From assembly GCF_003977665.1 (NCBI RefSeq), contig NZ_RYYV01000003.1, forward strand, positions 281,820-345,819: a stretch of 64,000 nucleotides of DNA, given 5' to 3'. The notes under the pieces were generated by a model. That model was not told where the DNA came from. It saw only the letters and a program-made list of their open reading frames with translations, and made no database searches. Every line of letters begins with the position of its first letter. The stretch's first letter is position 1. Below are positions 44,178 through 55,104 of the stretch, piece after piece. This stretch comes from Dyella choica (lineage in GTDB: Bacteria > Pseudomonadota > Gammaproteobacteria > Xanthomonadales > Rhodanobacteraceae). The position numbers were made by a program, and so were the translations under genes.

Positions 44178-45836
44178 ATGACTTTTCCTTCGCTGAACCT
44201 GCGAGTCGCCGGGTGCTGTGCCTTGTTGTCTCTGACCGCCATGGCGCCGGCTTGGTGTTCGCCGCAGGCGCTCACGGCGGACGGCGGGCAGGAAAACGCG
44301 CAACCGGCATTGCCGCCGGTAATGCAGGATTTCGGCGTCTACGTGGACGATGCGCGCAAGGCTTTCAACGTGCCGGGCATTGCCGTGGCGATCGTCAAGG
44401 ACGGCAAGGTGGTGCTGGAGCAAGGCTACGGTCTGCGCGAAGCAGGCAAGCCGGAAAAGGTGGATGCGCATACGCTGTTCGCAATCGCCTCCAACACCAA
44501 GGCCTTTACCGCCGCCGCGCTGCAGATGCTGGCCGAGCAGGACAAGCTGGACATGGATGGCCGGGTGACGGACTACCTGCCATGGTTTCAGATGTCCGAC
44601 CCCTACGTGACGCACGACATGCGTGTACGCGACCTGCTTGCGCATCGCAGCGGCTTGAGCCTGGGCGCGGGCGACCTGTTGTACTGGCCGCCCACCGGCT
44701 ACAGCACCAAGGAAGTGGTGGAGCGCCTGGCCAAGGTGCCGATCGCCAATGGTTTTCGCAGCCACTATGCGTACGACAACATACTGTTTGCCGTCGCCAC
44801 CCTGGTGATCGAAAAGGTGTCGGGCCAGAGCTATGCCGATTACATCCGCGAGCACATCTTCAAGCCCGTAGGCATGGATGAGTCGCTGGTCGACATGACC
44901 TACTTGAAGCCTGGCATGGACGTTGCCACGGGCCATGCGCTGTACGACTTCAAGGATCTCAAGCCGGTGCCGCCGATGGCCTGGACCAACAATCCGGGTG
45001 CCGGCGGCATCTACGCCAGTGTGCACGACCTGGCCAAATGGATGAACGTGGAGCTGAGTGGCGGCGAACTGCCTGGTACTGGCAGCGATGGCAAGCCACG
45101 CCACCTGTTCTCTGAGGACAGCCAGAACCAGATGTGGACCATGCTTACGCCGATCCCGGTGAACAAGCCGCCGATCCCGGCCTTGCAGCCGCTGATGCCG
45201 AATTTCTCCGGCTACGGCGAGGGCTGGTTCCTCAGCGACTACCACGGCGAAAAACTGGTATGGCACACCGGCGGCTGGCCTGGGATGGTGTCGCGCGTCA
45301 CCCTGGTGCCGGGCTTGAAGCTGGGCGTGGTGGTGCTTACCAACCAGGAATCCGGGGCCGCATTCAATGCCGTGACCTATCGCGTGCTGGACGCTTACCT
45401 CCATCAAGCGGGCAAGACCGATTGGGTGGCGGTCTACGACCAGGCCGTGAAGCACGCGCAAGGCAAGGCGGACGACAACTGGAACAAGCACCAGACCGCG
45501 CGCGATACGAAGGGCAAGCCCTCGCTGCCGTTGGCGGACTATGCGGGCACCTACCGCGATCCGTGGTACGGCGACATCATCGTCGGCAATGAAGGCGGCA
45601 AGCTGCGTCTGCGCTTCAGCAAGACCAAGCAACTGCTGGGCACGATGACACCATGGCAACACGACAGCTTCATCGTGCGCTGGGACGACCGTTCCTTGAA
45701 CGCGGATGCCTTTGTGAACTTCGCGCTCGACGCGGATGGCCATGTGCGTGAAGTGCGCATGGCACCGATTTCGCCGCTGACCGATTTCAGCTTTGATTTC
45801 CAGGATTTGCGCTTGACGCCGGTAAAGGCCAAGTAA
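44178..45836 (+). CDS. Serine hydrolase of the beta-lactamase/penicillin-binding fold
   Basis: 552 residues with a signal peptide to about WCSPQ. The SxxK motif is SNTK (S105, K108), the YxN motif is YDN in HYAYDNILFA, and the third box is HTGG in VWHTGGWPGM. A C-terminal DUF3471-like domain (LADYAGTYRDPWYGDIIV...) follows. Such proteins include esterases and peptidases; antibiotic resistance cannot be inferred. GGAG lies before the ATG. A repeat begins one base after the stop. Confidence 0.9.
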   Translation: MTFPSLNLRVAGCCALLSLTAMAPAWCSPQALTADGGQENAQPALPPVMQDFGVYVDDARKAFNVPGIAVAIVKDGKVVLEQGYGLREAGKPEKVDAHTLFAIASNTKAFTAAALQMLAEQDKLDMDGRVTDYLPWFQMSDPYVTHDMRVRDLLAHRSGLSLGAGDLLYWPPTGYSTKEVVERLAKVPIANGFRSHYAYDNILFAVATLVIEKVSGQSYADYIREHIFKPVGMDESLVDMTYLKPGMDVATGHALYDFKDLKPVPPMAWTNNPGAGGIYASVHDLAKWMNVELSGGELPGTGSDGKPRHLFSEDSQNQMWTMLTPIPVNKPPIPALQPLMPNFSGYGEGWFLSDYHGEKLVWHTGGWPGMVSRVTLVPGLKLGVVVLTNQESGAAFNAVTYRVLDAYLHQAGKTDWVAVYDQAVKHAQGKADDNWNKHQTARDTKGKPSLPLADYAGTYRDPWYGDIIVGNEGGKLRLRFSKTKQLLGTMTPWQHDSFIVRWDDRSLNADAFVNFALDADGHVREVRMAPISPLTDFSFDFQDLRLTPVKAK

Positions 45837-45837
45837 T

Positions 45838-45907
45838 GCGTAGGCTGGGATGGCAATCCCAGCATAAACAAGCTGCATACGGAGCTGGGATTGCCATCCC
45901 AGCCTAT
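45838..45907. repeat. GTAGGCTGGGAT palindromic repeat
   Basis: A canonical two-hairpin copy: GCGTAGGCTGGGATGGC...AATCCCAGC, spacer, then GCTGGGATTGCCATCCCAGC and CCTATCC. It fills nearly the whole gap between two same-strand hydrolase genes. Confidence 0.9.
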
Positions 45908-45922
45908 CCAGGGGAGACACTC

Positions 45923-47563
45923 ATGCATTCACGTCCACTCGTACTAGGCGCACTGCTGGGCGCCGGTTTGCTGGCCACCCTCTACGCCAGTGCCCGCCAG
46001 GAAAGCCCAGCCATCCCCACCCACCACTACTTCCATGTCCAGCTCGGCGGCAGCCAGACCCAGCCCGTATCGGGCCGCCTGTTGCTGTTCGCGGAAGAGG
46101 CTGGTGCGGCGAAGGCCGAAAGCAGGGACGGCAAGGTGACGGAAGTCGACGCCGATCCGTTCCATCCCACCCAAACGGCGATTGCGGCCCAGGAAGTCGA
46201 GCGGATGGTGCCGGGCCAGACCATCGACATCGACGTCGATGCGCAGGCCTTTCCCGATGCCTGGTCAAAGCTTCCGGCCGGCGATTACGTGGTGCAGGCG
46301 GTATTGGACGTCCATCACAACTACAACTACCTGGAACGCGATGCCGGCGATCTGCTGAGCGATGTGATTTCCGCGCATCTGCCGGACGGCGACGTCCCGG
46401 CCATCAAGCTGGATCAAACCGTCACCGCGAACAACCCCTGGGTGCTGCCGGATTCGGCGCCGGCCAATTTGCGTGATGCAGCCAAGACGGTGCACCAACA
46501 AGCGCAGCCGCTCGATTTCGTCAGTCCCGAGCTTTCCAAGTTCTGGGGTCGCGCCATCCACATGTACGGCTATGTGCTGTTGCCGCCGGGCTACGACGCG
46601 GCTTCAGGCAAGCGCTATCCCACCGTGTATTTCACGCATGGCTTTACCAGCAACAAGGATCGTTTGCTGCGTCCCATGGCCTACGTGCAGGCCGGCATGA
46701 GCAGTGGCCAGATGCCGCCGATGATCTGGGTGTTCCTGGACGAGTCCAGCGCCACCGGCACGCATGAGTTCGCTGATTCGGTGAACAACGGCCCGTGGGG
46801 TCAGGCGCTGACCACGGAACTGATTCCGTACTTGGAATCGAAGTACCACATGGACGGCAACGCCAAAGGGCGCTTCCTCAACGGCCATTCTTCCGGCGGC
46901 TGGGCCACGCTGTGGCTGCAGACGCGCTATCCGAAGGTCTTCGGCGGCACCTGGTCCACCTCGCCGGATCCTAGCGACTTCCACGACTTCACCGGTTCGG
47001 ACCTGTATGCGGCGCATGCCAACGTCTATCGCAAGCCGGACGGCACGCCGTGGCCGCTGGTGCGCGACAAGGGCAAGGTGCTGGGCACGTTCGAGCAGTT
47101 TGCGAAGATGGAACGCGTACTGGGGGCATACGGTGGGCAGCTGGCATCTTTCGAATGGGTGTTCTCGCCTCGTGGCAAAGATGGCCGGCCGCAACCCATG
47201 TTCGATCGCGACACCGGCGACGTCGACCCTGAGGTCGTCGCGTATTGGCACGATCACTACGACATCGCGCATCGCCTGCAAAGCAACTGGCCGGCATTGA
47301 AGCCCGATCTCGACGCCAAGATCCATCTCTACGTCGGTACGGCGGATACCTTCTATCTGGACGGTGCGGCGCATCGACTGAAAGCGGTGCTGGACAGCGT
47401 GGGTGCGCATGCCGAATTCCGCTTCATCCCTGACCGCACGCACTTCGACTTGTACCGGGTCGGGGACGATCGCTTTGGCTTGTACAAGGACATCAGCTGG
47501 GCGATGTACGCCGTCGCCCGGCCGCAAGCCGTCGCGAAACCGAAGCTAAACCAGGCGCGCTGA
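45923..47563 (+). CDS. Exported alpha/beta-fold esterase (D-family, enterochelin-esterase-like)
   Basis: 546 residues from the ATG at 45923 with GGGGAG upstream and a signal peptide (LVLGALLGAGLLATLYASA). The N-terminal half is a beta-rich domain; the C-terminal half is the hydrolase: YPTVYFTHGFTSNK, MIWVFLDESS, the elbow NGHSSGGWATLW and the His in PDRTHFDLYRV. Substrate unknown; a peptide or acyl ester is possible. Confidence 0.85.
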   Translation: MHSRPLVLGALLGAGLLATLYASARQESPAIPTHHYFHVQLGGSQTQPVSGRLLLFAEEAGAAKAESRDGKVTEVDADPFHPTQTAIAAQEVERMVPGQTIDIDVDAQAFPDAWSKLPAGDYVVQAVLDVHHNYNYLERDAGDLLSDVISAHLPDGDVPAIKLDQTVTANNPWVLPDSAPANLRDAAKTVHQQAQPLDFVSPELSKFWGRAIHMYGYVLLPPGYDAASGKRYPTVYFTHGFTSNKDRLLRPMAYVQAGMSSGQMPPMIWVFLDESSATGTHEFADSVNNGPWGQALTTELIPYLESKYHMDGNAKGRFLNGHSSGGWATLWLQTRYPKVFGGTWSTSPDPSDFHDFTGSDLYAAHANVYRKPDGTPWPLVRDKGKVLGTFEQFAKMERVLGAYGGQLASFEWVFSPRGKDGRPQPMFDRDTGDVDPEVVAYWHDHYDIAHRLQSNWPALKPDLDAKIHLYVGTADTFYLDGAAHRLKAVLDSVGAHAEFRFIPDRTHFDLYRVGDDRFGLYKDISWAMYAVARPQAVAKPKLNQAR

Positions 47564-47742
47564 CGCGAGCGGGCTGTCATGTTGGCTGACTTGTTTTCAG
47601 GCATAGTTGCCGCCGCGGGCGCTGTAGGTGACAGGCGCTTAGGGGTGCCATCTTCAAGGTAGGATGGCACGTAGGGGGACACCGTTCATTACGGACGGCG
47701 CGCTTCCTTAAATCAGAGCAAGTCATAGCTGGAGGGAATCCC

Positions 47743-48186
47743 ATGAAATCGTTCGGACTGATCGCAGTACTGGCAGCGTCGCTGATGGCTGCTCCGCTTT
47801 TCGCACAGCAGGCTCCCGCTGCCGAAGGCAGCATGACGGTGCAATGCAATGACGGTACGTCGCAGACCGTAAGCACCACCAAGGGCGCGTGCCACGGACA
47901 TAAGGGCATCAACAAGTCGGCCAGCGGCGCAGCCAGCACGTCTGCTGCCGCTGCTGCTCCGGCCGCCGCCGCCAAGCCCGCGGCAGCCGCGAAGCCGGAA
48001 CCGGCCGCCACGCCGGCAGCTGGTGGCGGCGCGGGCCAGGTGTGGGTGAACACCGGCTCCAAGACCAAGAGCTACCACTGCCAGGGCAGCAAGTGGTACG
48101 GCAAGACCAAGGAAGGCAAGTACATGAGCGCGGCGGATGCGCAGGCAGCCGGCTACCACGCGGCGAAGAACGAGAAGTGCCAGTAA
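47743..48186 (+). CDS. Exported DUF3761 protein
   Basis: 147 residues. A signal peptide (MKSFGLIAVLAASLMAAPLFAQ) is followed by a Cys-pair segment (VQCNDGTSQTVSTTKGACHGHKG), a low-complexity Ala/Pro/Lys linker at about residues 60-98, and a C-terminal segment YHCQGSKWYGKTKEGKYMS...NEKC. The linker is an expanded version of a variable region in this family. Function unknown. GGAGGG precedes the ATG. Confidence 0.85.
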   Translation: MKSFGLIAVLAASLMAAPLFAQQAPAAEGSMTVQCNDGTSQTVSTTKGACHGHKGINKSASGAASTSAAAAAPAAAAKPAAAAKPEPAATPAAGGGAGQVWVNTGSKTKSYHCQGSKWYGKTKEGKYMSAADAQAAGYHAAKNEKCQ

Positions 48187-48198
48187 GCTGATGCCGAT

Positions 48199-48228
48199 GC
48201 TCCGCCCCGGCTTGCGCCGGGGCGGAGC
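48199..48228. terminator. Strong hairpin after DUF3761 gene
   Basis: GCTCCGCCCCGGC (48199-48211) pairs perfectly with 48216-48228, loop TTGC. It lies between convergent genes and could terminate both. Confidence 0.6.
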
Positions 48229-48244
48229 ATCTTAGGACTGCAGG

Positions 48245-48673
48245 TCATTGTGCCTGCCACGGATCGTAACTGCCGATCCACCACAGATGCCCTTGCGGAT
48301 CGCGGCACGCATAACCTGCGCCGCCATACTCCTTTTCCGCATACTCCTCGACGATATCCGCCCCCGCTGCCTTCGCGCGCTCGTAGTGCGCCTTGCAATC
48401 GCTGGCGTGAATGCACGCGCATTGCGTTTCACGGCCCTGGATTTCATCGGGCTGTGCCATGTGTACGCTGAAACCGCCTGGACTGACGTCGCAGAGCATC
48501 AGCATGCCGCCGCCGTACACCAGTTGCGCGTGCATCACCCGTCCGTGCTCGTTTTCGTACACCGCATGCTTTTCGAAGCCGAATGCCTTGCACAGCCAGT
48601 CGATGGCGGCATGGGCGTCGCGGTAGCGCAGGTAGGGAATGATGGTGCTGCCTTGCTTGACTATGTTGTTCAT
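48245..48673 (-). CDS. VOC-superfamily (glyoxalase-like) protein
   Basis: 142 residues of the PhnB-like VOC group: STIIPYLRYRDAHAAIDWLCKAFGFEKHAVYENEHGRVMHAQLVYGGGMLML, then CACIHASDCKAHYERAKAAGADIVEEYAEKEYGGAGYACRDPQGHLWWIGSYDP. Metal binding is uncertain. The AraC regulator upstream has the same direction, 78 bases away, and may control it. Confidence 0.88.
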   Translation of the reverse strand: MNNIVKQGSTIIPYLRYRDAHAAIDWLCKAFGFEKHAVYENEHGRVMHAQLVYGGGMLMLCDVSPGGFSVHMAQPDEIQGRETQCACIHASDCKAHYERAKAAGADIVEEYAEKEYGGAGYACRDPQGHLWWIGSYDPWQAQ

Positions 48674-48751
48674 GGCCAGAACGTCCCGTTGGAAAGTGGG
48701 TTCAAGCTATTCCGTCGCGCAGCGTGCGTCTTGTAGATTTTTTTGTGGCGG

Positions 48752-49564
48752 TCAGACGGGTACGTGATTGGGATAAGGCCCGCGGGAGCCGGCGAATTCG
48801 GACGGCGTGATGCCGGCGAAACGGCGGAATTCGTGGCTCATGTGGGCCTGGTCGCAATAGCCGCCGTCGACGGCGATGCGTACCCAATCGGGCTGCGCAG
48901 CGGGGTGCGCCATCGCCACCACCGCACGAAAACGCATCAGTCGTGCATATTGTTTTGCCGTCATACCGATGTGATGGCGAAACAGCAGGCCGAAACGATG
49001 GGCGGAATAGCCGCTTTCCCGCTGCAGTCGGCCAATGCCCGGTACCTCCTGCACTCGCGCCAGCGTGGCTGCCGCGTGCAGGATGACTGCATCCCAGGTG
49101 GGTTCATCGCACAGCTTGCACAACCATTGCTCCAACAGTGCGAGCCGTTGCATGGGGCACACGGTTTCGAGCAGACGCTGCCGCAATCTGCGCGCGTTCG
49201 CTCCGAACATGTCTTGGAGATTGATATCCCGCACGCCCAGTTCCTCGGCGCTGATGCCGATCAGCGCATGCACGCCGCCAGGGCGGAAATTTACGCCCAT
49301 CACGCGCACCTGCTCGGCGGTATCGATGATCCAGCTATGCCGATAGGGTCCACCGATCACGCTGCCGGATGCGCGCAGGCAGTGGCGGCTTTCGTCGTCC
49401 TGGTAGACACGCGTTTCGTCTTCCAGCAGGTTGATGATGAGTCCGGCGCCCGGCCCGGGCAGGATGCGTTCGTAGCGGAGCGTGCCGGCCGGCATGTCCC
49501 AGTCCCAGACCGCCTCGATGACGGAGGCCAGGGGCGGGGCGGGGACTATGCGCTGAAAACCCAT
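48752..49564 (-). CDS. AraC-family regulator
   Basis: 270 residues. The N-terminal DUF6597-like sensor region (PPLASVIEAVWDWDMPAG...INLLEDETRVYQ) precedes the C-terminal double helix-turn-helix, with RIAVDGGYCDQAHMSHEFRRFAGITPSEF as the signature. Pairing with a VOC protein is common and suggests control of that gene. Confidence 0.88.
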   Translation of the reverse strand: MGFQRIVPAPPLASVIEAVWDWDMPAGTLRYERILPGPGAGLIINLLEDETRVYQDDESRHCLRASGSVIGGPYRHSWIIDTAEQVRVMGVNFRPGGVHALIGISAEELGVRDINLQDMFGANARRLRQRLLETVCPMQRLALLEQWLCKLCDEPTWDAVILHAAATLARVQEVPGIGRLQRESGYSAHRFGLLFRHHIGMTAKQYARLMRFRAVVAMAHPAAQPDWVRIAVDGGYCDQAHMSHEFRRFAGITPSEFAGSRGPYPNHVPV

Positions 49565-49582
49565 GGGAGAAACCCGGCGCTT

Positions 49583-49656
49583 TCGTAGGCTGGGATGATA
49601 GTCCCAGCATCGTATTGCATGTTGCGCGGCGATGCTGGGATTGTCATCCCAGCCTG
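49583..49656. repeat. GTAGGCTGGGAT palindromic repeat
   Basis: Two-hairpin copy between the AraC gene and the MscS-type gene: CGTAGGCTGGGATGATAGTC...CCCAGC and GCTGGGATTGTCATCCCAGC. Its end is five bases from the MscS stop. Confidence 0.88.
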
Positions 49657-49660
49657 CCCA

Positions 49661-52099
49661 TCATTGCCCTGGCGCCGCCGGACTGTCTTCGCCCAATGGC
49701 CCCAGGTTCCTCACGATCATGCTTTGCGGCGTCGACAGCGGCAGCTGTGCCTTCGCGAGCCGCGCCAGGATGTCGAACAACAACGCACTCTTCACGGCTG
49801 ATGCTTCACGTGGGCTGCGCACGTAAGCCACGCCAGTGAAGGTCATTGCCGCAGGAGTGATGTCATCCAGCGTCACGACTGGTGCCGGCGTATCCAGGGT
49901 TGCCTCGTTCGCCTGCAAGGCTTCGAGCATGATCTGGCGCATCTTCGCCGCATCGGTATCCAGCGGCATCGGCAGGCTCAGCTTCACGCGGCCCAGTGCG
50001 TTACCGTGCGTGACATTGCGCAGGTTCTGCGTGATGAACTGCGAGTTCGGCACGATCATGGTGGAGCGGTCGCTCAGCTGGATTTCGGTGGCGCGCACGT
50101 TGATGCGGCGGATGTCGCCTTCCACGCCGGGCATGCTCACCCAGTCGCCGACTTTCACCGGCCGCTCGGCCAGCAGGATCAGGCCGGAAATGAAATTCTG
50201 CACGATCGCCTGCAAGCCGAAGCCGATGCCTACCGACAAGGCGCTGGCGATCCATGTCAGGCTCTCCAGGCTGACGTCGGCGGTTCGCAGAGCCAGCGCC
50301 ACGACGATCACCACGGCGACATAGTTGATCAGCGTGACGAGCGAGTTCTGCATGCCGACGTCGAGCGTCGTCTTGGGCAGCAATTGTTCGGCCAGCCAAC
50401 GGCGCACGACACGAACCGCCACCATTCCCAGCGCGAACACCAGCACGGCGCTGAAAATCGCCCCCGGCTTGATGGTGAGCTGGCCCACCTTGAGGCTGGA
50501 GAATACGTTGCCGATGTGCGCGAAGATGTCCTGTGGGCCGCCACCGAACGGCACCAGCAGCACGCCCACGGACACCAGCAGCAACAGGATCTGGGTGATG
50601 GCCGAGAGCAGGGTCGATGCCTGCTCCAGCGTGCCGGGCTGGATGCTGAAGGTAGCTTGCAGGCGATGGCCGCTGCGTCCATGCGGATTGAGCAGGGTAT
50701 GGAACAGATCTCGCTGCAGGTGCGAAAGCATATACAGCGATGCCACGATCATGCCGATCCACAGCATCTGCCAGGAAATGAAGAATCCCAGCGCCACGTA
50801 GCCGGTAAGCACGGCCAACCACGCCACCAGTACGCCGAGCATGGCCAATCCGAACAGCATGCCCACCCATAGCGCGTGCTGGGGCGGTTTCTCGCCCTGC
50901 TCCCTCTGCGTGGTGCGCGCGCGCTTGGCTCGCGTCAAGGCGACACCGGCGAGGCCGGTGATCAGCAGGGCGAGAAACGCGCGCGTACAAACCGTCGCCG
51001 GCAGGCTTGCACCTGCAAGCGCATTCAGCCGCTCGAGCAAGCCAAGCAGCAGGAACGCGCCACCCAGCAGCCATGGAAACCAGCGCAGGCTGCGCGCGGT
51101 GAACTTGCTCAATGCCGGCAGGCGCCAGGAAGGATGCCGCACCGAAAGCAGCGCCCGGCCCAGCCCGGCGACGAAGGCGGAGAAGAACACCGAACGCACG
51201 AGGGCCAGGGCGAAGGTTTCCACTTCCTCGCCCAGCGTGTCGTTCCAGTTGAAGCCCTGGTACACCAGCCACGCTGCAAGTCCGATCGACAGGGTGACGG
51301 TGAGGGTGAAGGTGGCGGTCATTGCGCTGCGTCGCAGGTGTCCTTCAGGCAGGTAGCGGCTGGCGATGGTCAGCGCCACGCGTTCGGCGAGTGCCCGGCC
51401 GGGCACGATCAGCAACAGCGCTCCGATCAGGCATAGCAGCAGCGGTTGCCGCGTGTCGGGTTGCCATGCGATGCCGGCATCTTCGAGCAGCAGCTCCTTG
51501 ACGCGTCCATAGCGCGCCATGTCGTCTGCAAAGGCGTTCGTCAGGTCCCGCCAGAAGGCGAGGCCCAGCGGGGAAGCCGCGCGCGAACCCAGCTGCGCCT
51601 GGAATTGCTCGTTGTGTGCCTCGACGATCTGCGTGGCGAGCTTGACGGCATCCTGGCTGAGCAATTGCACCTGCTTGATCTGCCCATCCAGCCTGGACTT
51701 GTCGCGCTCAAGTTGGCGCCGCTGTTGGCTCACCGCCGCCGTCTCCGGCGGAGCGCCCGGCGCCGGGGCAGGGCCGAGCACGCTCAGCCGCGTCTGCAGG
51801 TTTTCCAGCTCGGGAGTGAGCGTTTGCGCCAGCTGATCGGCCTGCTGCTGCACTTCGCCAGCCTGATTGCGCAGATCTTTCAACGATCTATCGCTCGACT
51901 TGCTGTTGAACGTCGTCTTGAGGCCATCCAGTTGCCTGCTGAGGGCGATCAGCGTTTGCGCCGGGGCTTGCGTGGAACTGGCGCTGGCCGGCGCATTGGA
52001 TGAATCGGACGCGTTCTGCGCAAGGGCCGGGTGTGCTGCAAACAGCAGTGAGCCAGCCAGCAGGCATGGGGTAACGAGCTTACGGAGAAAGTTAGGCAT
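49661..52099 (-). CDS. Large mechanosensitive channel of the MscS family with DUF3772-type N-terminus
   Basis: About 812 residues from the ATG at 52099 (52108 also possible), with a signal peptide (LVTPCLLAGSLLFAAHPALAQ). A periplasmic coiled-coil region follows (LKDLRNQAGEVQQQADQLAQ, RRQLERDKSRLDGQIKQVQLL), then many TM helices and the MscS core: VGIGFGLQAIVQNFISGLILLAERPVKVGDWV and FITQNLRNVTHGNALGRVKL. It releases solutes under osmotic downshift. Confidence 0.9.
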   Translation of the reverse strand: MPNFLRKLVTPCLLAGSLLFAAHPALAQNASDSSNAPASASSTQAPAQTLIALSRQLDGLKTTFNSKSSDRSLKDLRNQAGEVQQQADQLAQTLTPELENLQTRLSVLGPAPAPGAPPETAAVSQQRRQLERDKSRLDGQIKQVQLLSQDAVKLATQIVEAHNEQFQAQLGSRAASPLGLAFWRDLTNAFADDMARYGRVKELLLEDAGIAWQPDTRQPLLLCLIGALLLIVPGRALAERVALTIASRYLPEGHLRRSAMTATFTLTVTLSIGLAAWLVYQGFNWNDTLGEEVETFALALVRSVFFSAFVAGLGRALLSVRHPSWRLPALSKFTARSLRWFPWLLGGAFLLLGLLERLNALAGASLPATVCTRAFLALLITGLAGVALTRAKRARTTQREQGEKPPQHALWVGMLFGLAMLGVLVAWLAVLTGYVALGFFISWQMLWIGMIVASLYMLSHLQRDLFHTLLNPHGRSGHRLQATFSIQPGTLEQASTLLSAITQILLLLVSVGVLLVPFGGGPQDIFAHIGNVFSSLKVGQLTIKPGAIFSAVLVFALGMVAVRVVRRWLAEQLLPKTTLDVGMQNSLVTLINYVAVVIVVALALRTADVSLESLTWIASALSVGIGFGLQAIVQNFISGLILLAERPVKVGDWVSMPGVEGDIRRINVRATEIQLSDRSTMIVPNSQFITQNLRNVTHGNALGRVKLSLPMPLDTDAAKMRQIMLEALQANEATLDTPAPVVTLDDITPAAMTFTGVAYVRSPREASAVKSALLFDILARLAKAQLPLSTPQSMIVRNLGPLGEDSPAAPGQ

Positions 52100-52205
52100 G
52101 GCCGGCATGATCCGAATGAGGCCCCTTACGGTCAATTGTTGCTTCGTCGTCTTGTATAGTGCCCCTTCAGCTCCATCTAACTATGGCCTGAATGGACCCC
52201 GCGCC

Positions 52206-54050
<1,845 letters not shown>

Positions 54051-54156
54051 GTCTTCGCTGTAAGCGCTGCTTGTGGCGAGTAATTTAGTGGACCGTCCAG
54101 ATGTTGATGACAAGAGAGCCCCTCAAAGGGGCTCTCCTCATCTTGAATGCACGCTG

Positions 54157-54588
54157 TCACTGGAAACCAGGATACCAAGGGAATCCGTAATTCCAGTTGT
54201 TTGGCATGACGCTGCCGCCAAGGCACTGTGCCACCTGGCAAGCCTGCTGAATCGTTTCCGCGCCTGGTAGCGCGTAATTGACGACACCCGTGCCAGGCAC
54301 GATCGACTGGCTGGGTGGCGTATAAGGCCCGCCGCATGACCCTCCGTCATAGCCACCCGGTTGACAAGGCAGGGTGCACGGTGTTGATGCGTAAATATAG
54401 TAAGCCGTGTTCAGTGTGCCGCCATGATAGGCGGAGCCATCGCAGTAGGCGGTCTGAGCCCCGACGATACGCCCTGACGCATCGAAATAGGTGTAGGCGA
54501 GTGCATACGGCCTTACCGCCCATGCGTTGGCTGCCACTCCCAAGAAGACGATCAAACCAAGCAAAACCCTAAAGCTGAAAAACTTCAT
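54157..54588 (-). CDS. Small exported Gly/Tyr-rich protein
   Basis: About 143 residues from MKFFSF at 54588. A signal peptide (LLGLIVFLGVAANAWA) leads into RPYALAYTYFDASGRIVGAQTAYCDGSAYHGG and several cysteines (YCDG, TPCTLPCQPGG, GSCGG, QACQVAQC). It may belong to the DUF6289-like small proteins, but I cannot confirm. Cysteine spacing suggests disulfides. Upstream DNA is AT-rich. Confidence 0.6.
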   Translation of the reverse strand: MKFFSFRVLLGLIVFLGVAANAWAVRPYALAYTYFDASGRIVGAQTAYCDGSAYHGGTLNTAYYIYASTPCTLPCQPGGYDGGSCGGPYTPPSQSIVPGTGVVNYALPGAETIQQACQVAQCLGGSVMPNNWNYGFPWYPGFQ

Positions 54589-54612
54589 TGTTTCTCTCCG
54601 TTGGTTGGTCAA

Positions 54613-55104
54613 TATCTATCCGCCTACGCATGCTTGATCCTTGTAGGCGTCGAAATGGTTGTGGGCGTAAGGGTATTTGTCAATTTCAATTCGACGATTG
54701 CGGTCCTTCAAGTATCAATAATCATGCTTGATTATTTGTTATGGATGACGATATCTGCACGATGAAGGTTGGAAGGGATTTTGCTATTTGCGCGACCGTC
54801 GGTTTTAACGTTGTGCTTAATTGTCTGCTTTTGACGCGCAAAGCCGCAGGGGTGCTCTCCTTGGACTATTTCCTAGGAATTTTTCGTAATAGATTTTTGT
54901 TGGGATCGAAATCTGATTGTCCGGTCGATTGTGCGGAATTATGCATCGTCGATGTCGAAATAAATATTGTATTTTTCGAATAGATAAAAACGATCTTTGC
55001 ATGTTTGATAATCGTTGACATTTAATTATTTCGTCCACTACGGTCGAATACGCTTTTCAAAAAAAGCGAAAATGATTTCAACTGCAAGGGTTAGGGGAGG
55101 GTGT
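54613..55104. other. AT-rich intergenic segment before the TonB receptor gene
   Basis: About 490 bases with visibly lower GC than the rest of the window, rich in A/T runs. Short frames on both strands (for example 54741-54983 plus, 54817-55038 minus) lack convincing ribosome sites. TTGACA at 55015-55020 could be a -35 element for the receptor gene, but the matching -10 is weak. Such segments suit H-NS-like binding or a regulated promoter. Confidence 0.5.

Noticed and set aside
44178..45836. Class C beta-lactamase
   Set aside because: SxxK, YxN and HTG motifs are shared with esterases and peptidases; its length and extra C-terminal domain fit those better.
43899..45920. 673-residue minus-strand frame
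   Set aside because: Antisense to the beta-lactamase-fold gene; His/Arg/Gln-rich and spans an intergenic repeat.
54741..54983. 80-residue frame in the AT-rich gap
   Set aside because: No ribosome site and no family-like sequence; AT-rich DNA on the opposite strand also has a frame of similar length.
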